Shown: positions 30,971 to 42,592, counted from the stretch's first letter. The stretch: DNA of 64,000 nt from Pogonophryne albipinna (GCA_028583405.1 CM053243.1:22656867-22720866); one strand, 5' to 3'. The notes: generated by a model not told the origin, from the sequence alone. Numbers and translations are program-made.

Positions 30971-32220
30971 GACATTTACAACTGCAACGAAAGTAACAAA
31001 CACAATGCAACATCCTTTTCAATTTCAAATAACACAAATTGGGTTATTTACAGGTGTTGTTTTGTGTGGTAGAGGGTCGCTTTCATTGATGCGTTTTGCA
31101 CCCCGGGCCGTTGTTTTGATATAGAGAGGCGAAGTCCCTCCCTTTCCGATGGACCTCATTTCGGAAAAATTATGTATTGAAGTCAATGGCGAGAGAAAAG
31201 TTATCTTTCGATAACCCGTTTGAATTGTGCCACAAATTACACATATGTTTGTCAATTTAAAAGATAATTTTGCAAGTTTAAAAAAAAATGTTTTGCCGTA
31301 AAACTGTGAAGTAAGACTTTTTTTGTGTGAAACACATCTCTGGTCTCGCACATAGACTGGTCTCGCACAACAACACACGTCACCAAGATGGCCGTCACTA
31401 CTGTCTTGACAACAAAGGGATTGACTACCCACTATCACCACAATGAAACACGTCCAGAAGAATGTCATGCAAAGCTGCCTGCCTTCCTTCGATTCTCCCT
31501 GAACTGCCTGATCTTTTTAATGTTCAATGTTAACCATTTGTGCATATAGCATGAAGTAGAAAAGATTGCCGATGCTAATGTGGCTTTAGCATTCCTCCCC
31601 CGGGGGCATCCGGGCTTAAACGGTATATTATAGAATGATCACACCGGTGTGACAGTACTCTTCAAAGGGTTCACGAAATATGACTACTACTCTTACTGTT
31701 TAACATTTTGGGTTATACTCAATGTTACTTCATGTTAAGGCTAATAAAAATGACAAGGCTAAGGCTGTAATGCTAACTAACATGCTTGCTACTAGCTAGG
31801 TAGCTAACTTGATCCAGCCACTCCTGGTCCTTTCATCAGACGGGAAGCAAAAGAACGAGCAAGACCCATTGCTGGTATGATTACAACCTGGCACTAAGCA
31901 CACAGGCATCTTGTTAAAGTTATCTTATCTCAGCTATCTCATATATTTAGTGGAGGAAAACAATTATGACACTTACTGTACTCTGGGATTTGTAGTCTTT
32001 CTAGTTGGGTATTTTTCTTCTAGTCTTATATTTCAACAGTTTTACGACAAACTGTGATTTTCTAATCATAAATCTATCGATAAGATTTATGATTCGAAAA
32101 TTATAAAAGTAGGGTAGACATGTTATCCGGCTGAACAAAACCGTGATCTGTCTCTTCAATTTGTGTGTATTTTCCAAAATCCTATGGAGAAATTGCATTG
32201 GTTTTTGTCGAAGGAACCGG
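30971..32220. other. Repeat-like interior of the hAT-bounded nest
   Basis: Includes 'gaagtccctccctttccgat', typical of fish interspersed repeats. The minus frame 31025-31468 covers it and has no known domain. The phrase 'aatcataaatctatcgataagatttatgatt' region (about 32062-32095) is a short imperfect inverted repeat. Confidence 0.4.
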
Positions 32221-32223
32221 AAG

Positions 32224-32409
32224 CATGGATGTATAATAAGAACTGGATACAGCGTGGGAGGCGGGGTTTCATTCTTTCCTATGAGAGCTGCTCATTGGAG
32301 CATGAAGTCAAAATGGCCCAATTTTTGAGAGAGCGAAACGTCACAGATTACCCGTCATGCCTGGCTGCCAGAGCAGGAGAACCCGTATGTGTGCTCACAG
32401 AGCATGCGC
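32224..32409. repeat. ~180-bp repeat, copy 2
   Basis: Direct counterpart of 27534-27715, with a short insertion after 'ccgtcatgcctg'. Confidence 0.85.
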
Positions 32410-32891
32410 CCCTTAAGCCCCGTCCCCGAGCTCCCACTCTCGGCTCACTAGAATGAATGGAGAGAGAAAATAAATCTAGATTAGGCTTTTAGTGCATTTT
32501 ACAACTTTAAGGACCGAATGATTCTAATAAGGGCTATAAAATAGTTAATACTGGGTAGTTTATTTAGTTAAAAAAAAATTATCCACCGATTTACAGATGT
32601 CTCTTTCCCCATGTTAGTCAATGGGAAAAAGTTGTTTAGGGCCGGGTGATGTCACGGACTAATACGGAAGTTGCAGTACCGCCGTTAGGACTCAATGAAT
32701 GTTGGGCACGGAGTCCGGCGCACTTCCTGGGGGCTTGACCGGAAGTGGTAAAATGCTAACTTACTTCCGGGTTTTAGGACGCGTCACAGTGGCACTCTAT
32801 TCCGCTGAAGTATACGCTGTGACGTAATAACTCTAAGGGAAGGTGTGGGGGTCAGAGGGCCTAAAAGTCACGGCTCGCCACTGCTTGAAAG

Positions 32892-33138
32892 CTATTTCAT
32901 CACATTAACGCAAAAAAAAACAACACTTGGTCCATAACGTTCTGATACTGGTAAAGATATTACATGAATAGCCACCCCATTGATCCCAAGTGGTATGGGA
33001 AAATATCTTGTCTTGTCTTATGTGTACATAATACATCATGTCATAGCGGCCAAACATATTCTAGGGTCATTTTATTAGTGACCTAATTAATGTATGATAT
33101 TGAATGCAGTTGTTGAACAGTTTTTACACTATAAGGTA
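32892..33138. other. Short spacer between two hAT elements
   Basis: About 250 bp without gene or repeat that I recognise. Confidence 0.35.
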
Positions 33139-33146
33139 CCTTAAAG

Positions 33147-34266
33147 CAGGGCCGGACTGGGACAATAAGTCAGGCCGGGAATTATACACCCAGCCAGGCC
33201 ACTACCAGTATTCTTTTGTGCAATATATACAGCGTTGCTGTGCAAATCTATTTAAGCGTTGCTGTGCAAATCTATTTAGGAACCTATCCATGTGAACATA
33301 TTTTAAGTGGAGGTGGACCTGAAATCCTCTAGGGGGTTCCAGGGGCATGCTCCCCCGGTAAGAATTTTTTTTTAAATGTTGGACTTAAATGCATCAATCT
33401 GGTGCACTTTGAGGGGGAAATAAAGAGACTACACCCATATGAAACAGAACTGTATACATTTAAATAATCATAAAATCATAAGAACATGGCCATAACCAAT
33501 AAAATACCATATCCAATATGAAAAAACATTGAAACTTGTTTATTTGTTTTTGGTTCATTTATAGTTGTGAGTGTGTCTGGGCTCCTGAATCAGCCTCACC
33601 TGTATCCCTCTCCCCCTGCTCCTCTTTGAGGCAGCAGCAAAGACTAGTTTTAGCTCTCAACAAGTTTTAAAAGTTTATCTTACCTTTTTTCACCTAGTTA
33701 ATTTTTTTTTTATTATTCATGCATATTTTACTAATCACTCCCCCTTCAAATGGAAATATGTGTTTACATAAATGGTGACCAAACCGTTTGAGACCCACAG
33801 AGAACTTAGACTAAGTTAACTATCTAAACACTCAGAGTCCTTTACCTCACCTGAGCTGTAGTTATCAGTCTCTCAGTCTGACAGCAGAGGACTCTCCTCC
33901 ACCTTGTTGACAGCTCATTATAGCGCAGCTAGCTAGCACCAGATGAGCTAACAACAACAATACACGTAACCGTGCGCGCACTTTCTCTCTCGCTCGCTCG
34001 CGCCACACATACACACCCTCCCGAGCTTGAATGACAATCGAGGGCATTAGTGTATGATCTGTATGAAAGTGGCCATGTCGGCAGGCCACATCATGTAGAC
34101 AGCCAGTCACCCTCTGTGAGGCAGAGTCAGACCCACATTTGCGTAGCGTTGCGTTCACAATACATAGGCTACATTAAAAAAAAAAAAATCCTCAGGCCAG
34201 CAGGCCACTTAACAGGCCAGGCCATCGGGAAACCTCCCGGTCCTCCCGATGGCCAGTCCGGGCCTG
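33147..34266. mobile_element. hAT-superfamily non-autonomous transposon with perfect 8-bp TSD
   Basis: The left end 'cagggccggactggg' (33147) and right end 'ccagtccgggcctg' (to 34266) are inverted with few mismatches. The 8-mer 'ccttaaag' is at 33139-33146 and 34267-34274. No transposase. The segment 33755-33900 is the inverse of 23685-23825 in the other hAT. The phrase 'gggggttccaggggcatgct' near 33330 resembles 'ggggtccgggggcatgttcc' near 5853 in the first hAT. Confidence 0.9.
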
Positions 34267-34274
34267 CCTTAAAG

Positions 34275-37025
34275 AGTGCTCTGCTATACTGTGTGGCCTG
34301 TGCTGCATGTCTGTTTGGGTGGGTCCCTCGACGTCTGTGGTTCTACATTAAACTATTTACCATCCGGATGACTGGAATTAACAAGTGCATGAAGAAAATC
34401 CAATTACTGACCTTCCCTTGTAATACTAATGCTGTCCAGAACCTCCTTTTTTTCCAACAACATAATGACAGTGGCAGGAAGATCACAAGGTCTTGTAATC
34501 CCTCTGCCACTTCTGGCCAGGTGTTTAAATGTTAGGTGATGTTTGGTCAGCTTCATAATGGAGAGCAGAATGTATAAATCCCTCGGCTAATGGATACTTC
34601 ACTTCAAGTTTATAATTCCATGAGCTTTGTTGGTTATGTAATGTTCTTTTTGAAGGAACAGAAACTGATCTGCAAACTGTTTCCAGGCACTTCACTTCCA
34701 TTAAAGGTTTTCCACCCAGCTGCTGTTTGTTCTCATCATTAGCCAGCGTCACTGTATTGTTTTAATGCTATGTGGTGATTAGGATACTTTTCCACAACTC
34801 TGGCAATGAAGTTCCTCATTAACTAATGCAGGATTTTGGAACTTGTGTCTTATTATTGACAAAAAAAAAGATGAATATCTGACTGACAACATGACAAGAG
34901 ATTTCATTTCAAAAGGCTCTGTTGTTGTTTTGCTGTGATGAGTTAAGTGGTCATGCTAAATGTAAGATGCAGGCCTTTATCTCCTAATTAAAATGATCTA
35001 GGTTCCTCTTATTCTCTCATTAAGTCTCAGTCTACTTTCTTGAACCAGGAGCATTTTTTTATATTTATAAAATATATAATGGCCAAGTAGGTCAAGATAT
35101 ATTTTATGTCCCCTTTTCACTTTGTAATGATCCATTCAAACTTTTCTTTTATTATAACTGTGGGATTATTCCGGATGATTCTCAACTATTCCTGATTTTT
35201 TTTATAATATAAAGTTTTGTTGATGAAGAAAGCTCTATGGGCCTTTTATTCTCAGCCAAGAACAGTATATCTCTTTGGGAAAAGACACGTGCACCCTTAG
35301 TCAGCTGAGACTGTTACTGATGAGCACTGAGCATAACGTCGCCCTCTCTGTCATGAATGATCTCCTGTGTTGCAATTAATTTTCCGGGCCAATTGGGGCC
35401 AAACATAAAGCAATGCAAGCAGTGTGAGATAATTGCATTCTTGACAATAATTTTCCCATTGGAATTGTATTTCTCTGCATCAACTCTCATCCCAGGTCAA
35501 AGCAGGCAATGGCATCGAGCCCTGGTAACAGCTTGAGTGCAGAGAATGTTTCATTTTAATTGAACTTCCCTTTTCACTGTATGGTGGCCTTTGACTCGTT
35601 TGAAGTGGCAATTGTCACGAGAGAATAGATATCCATTTTATTAGGGTGAGTGATTTGGTTTATGTGAATATTAGATTTTGTATTTAAAATATTTATTGGA
35701 GATAAGCAACAAGACTGACATCCAAAACGGGAAATTGTATCTTATGGGCCGTCTGTGTTGACGTTGCATGCTAGGTGATAGTTAGGTAAAAGAAGAATAT
35801 ATGAGGTTATAATTTCTTTCAGATGACATCAAGGCAATACTAATGTGTGTGTATATTTGGATCCTCTAAGTCTCTAGTCTTCCACAAGCATTTTCCGACA
35901 TCATATGGAGCTGTTGGAGACTAATTTAGTGCTTCTGGTATAAAGCCTGCAGGTCTGCTCAATTGTACTAAAAGGCTCATCCAAACTAATGAGTTTCCTT
36001 GTGACGCAAGACCTAACTGAGAGGCAGGGAGCTTTATGACCCATCATCCATTACTGTTACATAAGGGGGATTACAAGATGGCCAGAAACCATCAGCCCAG
36101 TAATTAGCCCGGAGAAACCGGATGGACACTACTGAACTCTTGGGAAAGTTTAGTATATTCCTGGAGAGTTCAATGCCACACTATGCTATTACAGTACAAG
36201 GGAGATTTGATTTAATCCAAATATTTTTTTTAAACTAGCAGGATAAAAACTCGAGGTGAACTCAAGACCAGAATTGTTCGCAGAAACTTCTATGTATGAA
36301 GATAAAATCTATTTGATTGATGAACAAATTAACACATTTATTTTAAACTGAGTCGGATTTAATTTGTAGTGTTGTGTTATTCAGCATTTTTTTGTAAAGT
36401 CTCTCTTGGTGGAACAGTTGTCTGACTCTGTCCCCTTTGCCACACAAAAAAAAATGCATCTTTAGTAAGCGACTGCAAGAAAGACTGTCCCAAGTTTGTT
36501 TTATAAAGTGTTCTCATTGCTTCCTGGTAAAATATAATCAAACATGACTCCATTGTGAAGATCGACTGTCTTTTTAAATGCAATGACATTTTATGGTATT
36601 TTAAATGTTTTTCCCTGGCTGTGAGTACACATATTACACACCCATTCCTCTCATGGCCCTATCCCTTTTGATATAAGCCACTTTAGAAATGGTACTGCAA
36701 TTAAAATCACATTGGCATATTTTAATAAAAGAGGCTCTGTCGAATTAGGATTTAATTCTCTGACCATTATAATAATAAAGCCTCTAATATCAGGGGATTT
36801 ACAGTAGGGTGTGTCCACTTGCACATAACACTTTAATTCTTAAAAGCATGAGGCATTGATTATGAAAGGGAGATTTTTTTTTCCATTGGTTTCCCACGCA
36901 TCCAACTTAAAAAAAGACTTCACCACAAAGGATGCTACCAACTGATCAAAATGCCTCATATATTTTTTATGAATTAAACACATTGAATTAATATCATTTA
37001 CATACACGCTCTGTCATTGGCTTGC
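34275..37025. other. Non-coding DNA upstream of calca
   Basis: No exon or repeat is recognised over 2.7 kb. Two stretches (about 34530-34760 and 35330-35610) have mixed composition with homeodomain-like 'aattaatt'/'taatta' cores and no repeat phrases, as conserved enhancers often do. This is a reading impression only. Confidence 0.35.
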
Positions 37026-37029
37026 TGTA

Positions 37030-37165
37030 AGTGACGTAGGATGTCTGATTGGCTAGCGGTTTGAGGTAAAACATTTGACTGGCCAATAGACTATGATCAA
37101 GTGCTCACTCACTTAATGCAGGATTCCACGGGGAACATATAAAACCCTGCACTGTGGGGAGTGTT
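37030..37165 (+). promoter_or_regulatory. calca: calca promoter
   Basis: A TATA box 'tataaaa' lies at 37138-37144, placing initiation near 37165-37170. Upstream are a CRE-like 'tgacgtag' (37032-37039), a 'gattggct' inverted CCAAT box (37047-37054) and 'ggccaata' (37081-37088). cAMP control is established for mammalian CALCA; whether this CRE-like site is used here is inferred. Confidence 0.7.
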
Positions 37166-37228
37166 CAGCAGATCCACAAGTGAGACTATCACTGAATTCT
37201 TCATTACCAGCAGATACATTATCTCACG
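37166..37228 (+). other. calca: calca exon 1 (5' untranslated)
   Basis: It starts shortly after the TATA box and ends at 'ctcacg|gtgagt' (donor at 37229). It contains no ATG-opened coding frame continued by exon 2, matching the non-coding first exon of vertebrate calcitonin genes. The 5' boundary is estimated from TATA spacing. Confidence 0.65.
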
Positions 37229-37652
37229 GTGAGTACAAACTAAAGAGGATTGATTGAGAATGATTGTGCAAATTAGGCTGTAACTGTATAATATCCATGT
37301 GTTTTATTTTTTTAAAGGTAAGGACTAAATAAAGAAGATGGTTGCTAACAAAAAATATGTGGTTTTTCTGGTTTGATGACGTTATCTGGTAGGCTGCAGT
37401 TAATTATCCTAATGGACAGAGCTGCTGTTATGGTTGTTTGCAAATGCTTAGTGTCAGCATATCACCAATAACTCTTCTATCTGCCTCTGCAAGTTCAGCA
37501 GAGAGAGGAAGTGTTAGAGAGGGACAGAGATGCACATGGCTGTGAATGTGTGCAGTAGATTAAAAACATGATGAAACAGAACATACTATAACTTTAAAAA
37601 CCTTTCCTTGCAACAAAATGTTTTTACCTTTTGTGTGTTTTTACAGGCAATC

Positions 37653-37738
37653 ATGATAATGATGAAACTCTGGACCCTCCTTCTTGCCTATGCGCTAATC
37701 ATTTGTCAGATGTACGTCTCACAGGCAGCTCCATCCAG
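37653..37738 (+). CDS. calca: calca exon 2: signal peptide, shared by both transcripts
   Basis: The acceptor 'tttttacag|gcaatc' begins the exon at 37647 and translation starts at ATG 37653. MIMMKLWTLLLAYALIICQM is followed by YVSQAAPS. This is a short basic start, a hydrophobic core and a likely cleavage after SQA, so a secretory signal peptide. Two or three Met codons are possible starts; the first is taken. The donor 'tccag|gtaaga' ends the exon after two bases of an Arg codon. The product enters the regulated secretory pathway, where it is cut to calcitonin or CGRP according to splicing. Confidence 0.92.
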
Positions 37739-37944
37739 GTAAGAGTTGTAGCATTATTCCTAAAAGTATAACATATATTTCACTTTTTTAAATACATTGT
37801 GATTGTGTCTGATAATATATTTTGTGTTAAAGATTATTTCTGAAAAATGAAAGTCCCTTCTACGTTTCTAAAAGGAGCAATTACTGCATGTGAGATTGCA
37901 TATGGTTAGCATTCAATGTCTTACTGCTGAATGTGTATTTTCAG

Positions 37945-38076
37945 AACTAGTAAGGAGTTAATGTCAGATGGAGTCACACTATCAAATGATGATGCCCAGA
38001 AGTTACTCCGAGCTATCAAGGAATTCTTGCAAATAACTTCAGATGACCAAGAATACCAATCACCTGACGGAAACAG
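37945..38076 (+). CDS. calca: calca exon 3: N-terminal propeptide, shared
   Basis: The acceptor 'tattttcag|aactag' completes the split Arg codon. The exon encodes 43 full residues beginning TSKELMSDGVTLSNDDAQKL and ending SPDGN, then two bases of the next codon. The acidic, helix-prone stretch with AQKLLRAIKEFLQ matches the propeptide of fish procalcitonin/proCGRP. The donor 'aacag|gtgtgg' leaves the same phase for both exon 4 and exon 5, which is what permits alternative splicing. A long (ATCT)n array begins about nine bases past this donor. Confidence 0.92.
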
Positions 38077-38084
38077 GTGTGGGT

Positions 38085-38193
<109 letters not shown>

Positions 38194-38658
38194 TTATGCA
38201 ACATATAACACAATTTGTGTTTAAGCCCTGCAGCTCCACATTCTTGGTTCTTATTAATGATGAAGGTATACAGTAGAGTTCATGTAAATGTACACTATCA
38301 TTAAGGCTTAATGCATGGACTGCAGTTAGTGATTCATTCATTTATCCATTTAGAATTACATTAAATTATGTGTCTGTCAAAAACATAACAGAGCATGCTA
38401 TCAAAGTACATAAAAGAACATGCATGATGGATATAAGAGAACATGAAACTGAAGAAATCATGAAAAGTCAAATACAATAATTTGATTAACAAGATTTCCT
38501 TACATGCCTGTTGGATCTTTTAGCATGCCTTCAAGACATTACATTCATTTCACTGACGCCAATTTAGAAAAAAAATATCATGCATGAAATTATTAATATT
38601 TATCTGAATGCATGTTACTGTAAGTCTGTCTCTGCATGTTTGTCTTTGTCTCTAACAG

Positions 38659-38833
38659 CTTGGATAGACCCATGTCTAAGCGCTGCACCGGCTTAAGCAC
38701 TTGTGTGCTGGGCAAACTATCCCAGGATATTCATAAACTACAAACCTATCCACGCACCAACGTGGGAGCAGGGACGCCTGGGAAGCGAAGTCTCTCTGAG
38801 CAATATGAAAACTATGGCAATACTTACAACTAA
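38659..38833 (+). CDS. calca: calca exon 4: calcitonin
   Basis: The acceptor 'ctctaacag|cttgga' joins exon 3 to give Ser, then LDRPMSKR. The KR dibasic site releases a 32-residue peptide starting [20 protein letters not shown] and ending VGAGTP. A GKR amidation/cleavage signal and a 14-residue C-peptide ([14 protein letters not shown]) and TAA follow. The Cys1-Cys7 ring, length 32 and C-terminal Pro-amide are diagnostic of calcitonin, a hormone acting on calcitonin-type receptors in calcium and bone/scale metabolism. With exons 2-3 the precursor is 130 residues. Unusual is the ring: position 2-3 is Thr-Gly, where salmon and eel have Ser-Asn. Everything needed for expression is intact. Confidence 0.96.
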
Positions 38834-39105
38834 ATCTCTCACTTTCTAGCCCACCTATTCATCTGAGTTAATGTTTGCTCGTTTATCCAGCACTATCTGT
38901 TCACAGGACTGCTGATGCATGTGGATTGTATTTGTCTGACTAACTTCATGGAAACGTCCTTGATTTATTTTTCCACTTGCAGTCATTAGATTTTGACAGA
39001 GACTTGAAAATTAAACTGTATATCCCTATACAATTTTAAAAAGAGCTTGAAACCTTTCTTGTGGTAAATAATTGTTTTCTCCTTATACAACTATGTTTTG
39101 ACTTT

Positions 39106-39111
39106 AATAAA
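39106..39111 (+). terminator. calca: Poly(A) signal of the calcitonin transcript
   Basis: AATAAA about 270 bp after the calcitonin stop codon, followed by A-rich and T-rich sequence. Use of this site ends the calcitonin mRNA before the CGRP exon. Confidence 0.8.
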
Positions 39112-39372
39112 TGCATTGAAAAAATGGAAGCTCTTTTTTATTCACCCAAGATTAAAAACATATTTGAATAAAAAAAAAATGAAAGAAGAAAAGGGTAAGC
39201 ATGACCGCCTATAATGCACACACACAAATTATTGAAATATTTATCTACACATTTTTACTGTGATTAACTTGTAGTTGATACTTACCGATAGTGTTCAACA
39301 TATGCCATGCAGATATCTGGCCTGATCTTAAATGTCATAACAAATGTTTTCATTGTCTTTCAATTTTACAAG

Positions 39373-39535
39373 TAATGCAACAGCACAGAAGCGGGGATGC
39401 AACACATCCACCTGTGTGACCCACCGCTTGGCTGACTTCCTGAGTCGGACAGGAGGACTGGGACACAGCAACTTTGTTCCCACCAATGTGGGGGCCAAGG
39501 CGTTTGGCAGACGAAAGCGGCTCGGCCCTGTGTGA
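39373..39535 (+). CDS. calca: calca exon 5: CGRP
   Basis: The acceptor 'attttacaag|taatgc' keeps the exon 3 phase: Ser, then NATAQKR. The KR releases a 37-residue peptide starting GCNTSTCVTHRLADFLSRTG and ending VGAKAF. A GRRKR amidation/cleavage site, LGPV and TGA follow. The Cys2-Cys7 ring, VTHRLADFLSR helix and C-terminal Phe-amide identify calcitonin gene-related peptide, a vasodilator neuropeptide acting through the CLR/RAMP1 receptor. With exons 2-3 the precursor is 126 residues. The first residue is Gly rather than the common Ala or Ser, and His occupies a position that is usually Asn. The exon ends at the donor 'catg|gtatgt' (39555). Confidence 0.96.
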
Positions 39536-40282
39536 GCACAAGAGCAGACACATGGTATGTTACAACTCTGTGCTTTCAGATCTGTTTAATGGCTGGACGT
39601 AAAGCTTATACTAAAAGTGATTTTAATGAAATCATTGTGTTTGGAGACTTGAGAGTTAAATTCAGTGGAAACCTTTTTAATTCTAAATAAAATTCATGAC
39701 ATTGATATGGTTATCATGGTCTCTCAATATATTATTGTCGAATATATCACTTTGTGTCCACATGCAGCGATTGGTGAAGGTAGTCAGTACCATGGAAACA
39801 GATATTTTAAGTATAACTAAAGCAGTACTGTTTACGATCCAAGTGTTAACTTTACTGATTTGTGCAAGTGATTGTTATGGATATAACAACTGGAATAATA
39901 GAATTACAGCAATAGGTACCTTAGTTTGGCATTAACTGGAATGAGATATTATGATTTAATATTTTAATGGTTTGAAGTAAGTTTGGAAGTTCTCAAGTGT
40001 ATCTTACTATAATGTGGTCATTTCAATATCACACACTGACCAAACCAATTTGCCTGCAGTGACATGTTTGCTACAAGCCTTGCAGGCAGTCCAAAAAAGT
40101 CTACCACAATAAAATAACTTGATCCCTGTGTGTTACCCATACTTTGTATAGCTCTTTCTCTTCACTGTTCTGTGAATCTGTGGAATGAAACCAAATGTAC
40201 TGTACAAATGTTTCACTATTCTAAATCTTTTCATTAGATGAACATGTTTTTATTGTGATCTTGTCTATTTGTGGCTCTCTAG

Positions 40283-40790
40283 GACGAAGTGCCTGCTTTG
40301 AGGGAGCAACAACTGCATCATCATCTACCTGCAAACACTTGGAAACTAGAACGTACAGTATTCTGCATAAAACATAGACTGATCTCTTGCTTTCAGAAAG
40401 TTATAGTCAGTAATGATAATTTGTTGCCTGTGCTTAAAAAACGGAGAAAAAGCATAACATAAATGTTGTTGAGAAGATTTGTTTTTTGCCAAGAAGGACG
40501 ACAATGTTTTTTTCCTTGTCTTGGCTTTGGCTCAACTGGTCGTCAGATCTGTATCTGAAGTACGGTGTTTCAAACTGAATGTCTTCAAACAAAACCTTTA
40601 ACTGTGGCTGTCCTGTGCCTTGGTGTAAACACATCGTTATATTTCATTATTGTACATAACGCTATAGGGAAAAATACTTATGATTCTAAATATTGTAATA
40701 ATTGTGAAATGGAATGGAATACATTTGAGCTATATTATTCTTTCATGGCTTACTGTGTTTTTGTTTGATTTAGTGATTAAAGGTGTTTAA
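40283..40790 (+). other. calca: calca exon 6: CGRP 3' untranslated region (probable)
   Basis: The acceptor 'ggctctctag|gacgaa' lies 728 bp after the exon 5 donor, and vertebrate CGRP transcripts have a final non-coding exon. The first bases 'gacgaagtgcctgctttgag' resemble processed exon sequence in composition. The 3' end is placed after ATTAAA (40776-40781); a second ATTAAA lies near 40935. Confidence 0.6.
40776..40781 (+). terminator. calca: Candidate poly(A) signal of the CGRP transcript
   Basis: ATTAAA, the commonest variant signal. No AATAAA was seen between the exon 6 acceptor and here. An alternative ATTAAA near 40935 cannot be excluded. Confidence 0.5.
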
Positions 40791-40799
40791 CGTACTGCT

Positions 40800-41520
40800 G
40801 TGAACATCATTTCAAAAAAGTTCATACAACATGTACAAAATCAAGCTATGCTATTTATAACATTCATTTTTCCGTGAAACAAAGAGGAGAAATTGCATTG
40901 ACTATGCATACACAATTGGATCATCTCTAAACAAGATTAAAGAATGTTTCTTTAAAAAATGTGTTAGGTGTCAAATCTTATTTGATATTATTTCATTATC
41001 AGATGTTTCAATAGAAATCCATTTGATATGTTCAATTGTTGGTTACCTAGAGCTTCAATAAGAAGAGAGTAAAAGAGTATTCCACAAATGTAATGCCGTA
41101 CATTTTATTCAATTCATAATAATCATAATATAGGCTTCCTGTAACAAATGTGCAGTTATTGTGACTTAAATTAGTATAAAGTGTTTGAGAAGAGATCTAT
41201 TACATTTGACACATGAGTTTGTGAGTGTGTAGGTAGGCTATAAGGAAAGAGAATAACCCCATAATATTAGTAGATAATAATAGAACAAACACAACTAACA
41301 TTTACTGATGCAAATTAGCACACAGTTCCCTTCAAAGCCATACTGTTTGTGAACAGGTGGGGGAAAATGGCGGAGCTCACCTTTAATAGTTACCTTATAA
41401 AAGAAAGAGGGCGGGACATTGTCTCTCTGTTGCACCTGCTGTCACTCATGCACAGTTCCAGGCATAGAACTTTGAAACAGTCAATACAGTGGTTTGGTTA
41501 TAAATCGTTTTTCGTGGTGA
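40800..41520. other. Non-coding flank downstream of calca
   Basis: AT-rich DNA with no gene or repeat I recognise. Confidence 0.4.
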
Positions 41521-41529
41521 TTAGTTGGG

Positions 41530-42065
41530 AACGGTATGCATGCGGACGAATAAAAACCCCTCAAAATCGTAGTGGAAAGCAGTAAAAGGTCAGCAAGGGA
41601 TTTGGCTATCAAATGGAAAGCTACTTCGATAAAAAGAAACATAACTTTCTCCAACAAAGAAAAAAAGGCCGATCGTCTATTCAAAGGGTGGAAACTTTGG
41701 ACCAAAGTTGGGCTCAGCCTCATTTTAATTAATATTTGCAACAAACGCACACAAATAAAGACTACAGTAGTGGATGGCGCCCCATAAGACATTTGATTTG
41801 TACAAGTGCGCACAGACAATGGCCTAAAGTGGTTATAATGCTCTGCAGACAGAGCATGCATGCGTCGAAAAAAGACCTCTCAAAACCACCATGGAAAGCG
41901 GTTAAGAGGTCAGCATGGGATCTGGAAAGCTATTTCGATCCAGGGTAACACAACTCTCTTGAACAAGGGAAAAAAAAGGACGGTCGTCTTGGACCAAACT
42001 ATGGAGCGAAGTTGGCCTCAGGCCTCAGCCTATAATGTGCGATGAAGACTACAGAAGTATATGGC
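41530..42065. repeat. Diverged ~310-bp tandem duplication
   Basis: 41535-41770 and 41848-42060 share, in order, 'gcatgc.' plus 'aaa.acc.ctcaaaa', 'aaaggtcagca.ggga'-type phrases, 'ggaaagcta.ttcgat', 'ccg..cgtct' and 'gaagactacag.agt.tatggc'. The period is about 310 bp. The frames 41572-41787 and 41736-41948 run through corresponding parts and show weak similarity, but no known domain. Confidence 0.65.
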
Positions 42066-42305
42066 ACACCTCTACAACGACAGGCGGTGATCCCGACCTC
42101 AAGTACTCACCTGCCCTTGAGTAACGTTGCAACTCAAAGTAAGTTATTTTTGTGGTTATACATCTGCACTGTCAACAATAACAACGCCTAGAGAAAGTAT
42201 TGTTTCATGTATTTGTTGGTGTCAGTGCCTGTGTGTGGCATTTCAACCCTGTCTCCTTAAAATTACGTTCCCACAGATCTAAACTGCATTCTCAATTTCG
42301 TTTAG

Positions 42306-42455
42306 CTAGAAACGTATTCTCTCCCACGTTACGTTCGTTATGAACGTATCTCAAATACGTTTATTTCTACATATCTTCTAGAAACATATTTTCTCCCACG
42401 TTACGTTTCTTATGAACGTATCTTAAATACGTTTATTTTCGACATATCTTTGCCA
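42306..42455. repeat. ~75-bp subterminal direct repeat
   Basis: Two copies of 'ctagaaac.tatt.tctccca' followed by 'cgttacgtt' and 'tatgaacgtatct.aaatacg'. The matching, inverted repeat is present in the right arm at about 45395-45510. Repeated subterminal motifs are typical transposase-binding sites. Confidence 0.85.
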
Positions 42456-42592
42456 TTTATTGTCTTGCTTATAATAATGATAATAGTCATTTATAAATAT
42501 CAGTTTAGAGCACACATTTGAAATCAGTAGGCGAGGCTGTAATTTCGCCAGCTGTTACTCTCATGAGCGAGGCAGAAAATAATAGTTGTATC

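Larger units (their letters stand above)
25314..32883. mobile_element. 7.6-kb hAT-bounded composite with perfect 8-bp TSD
   Basis: The left end 'cagtggcgagccgt' (25314) and right end 'acggctcgccactg' (to 32883) are perfect inverted repeats. The 8-mer 'cttgaaag' lies on both sides (25306-25313 and 32884-32891). No transposase was found inside. The interior has been filled by later insertions: a TTAA-flanked pair of ends, foldback repeats, LINE/SINE-like pieces and a truncated L2-like LINE. The alternative, two solo ends, is unlikely given the exact duplication. Confidence 0.87.

Noticed and set aside
31025..31468. 147-codon minus frame
   Set aside because: Lies in repeat-like interior sequence of the hAT nest; no domain match.
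39696..39935. 79-codon plus frame in the intron between CGRP and its 3' UTR exon
   Set aside because: No homology to known peptides, no splice sites that fit, typical random AT-rich frame.
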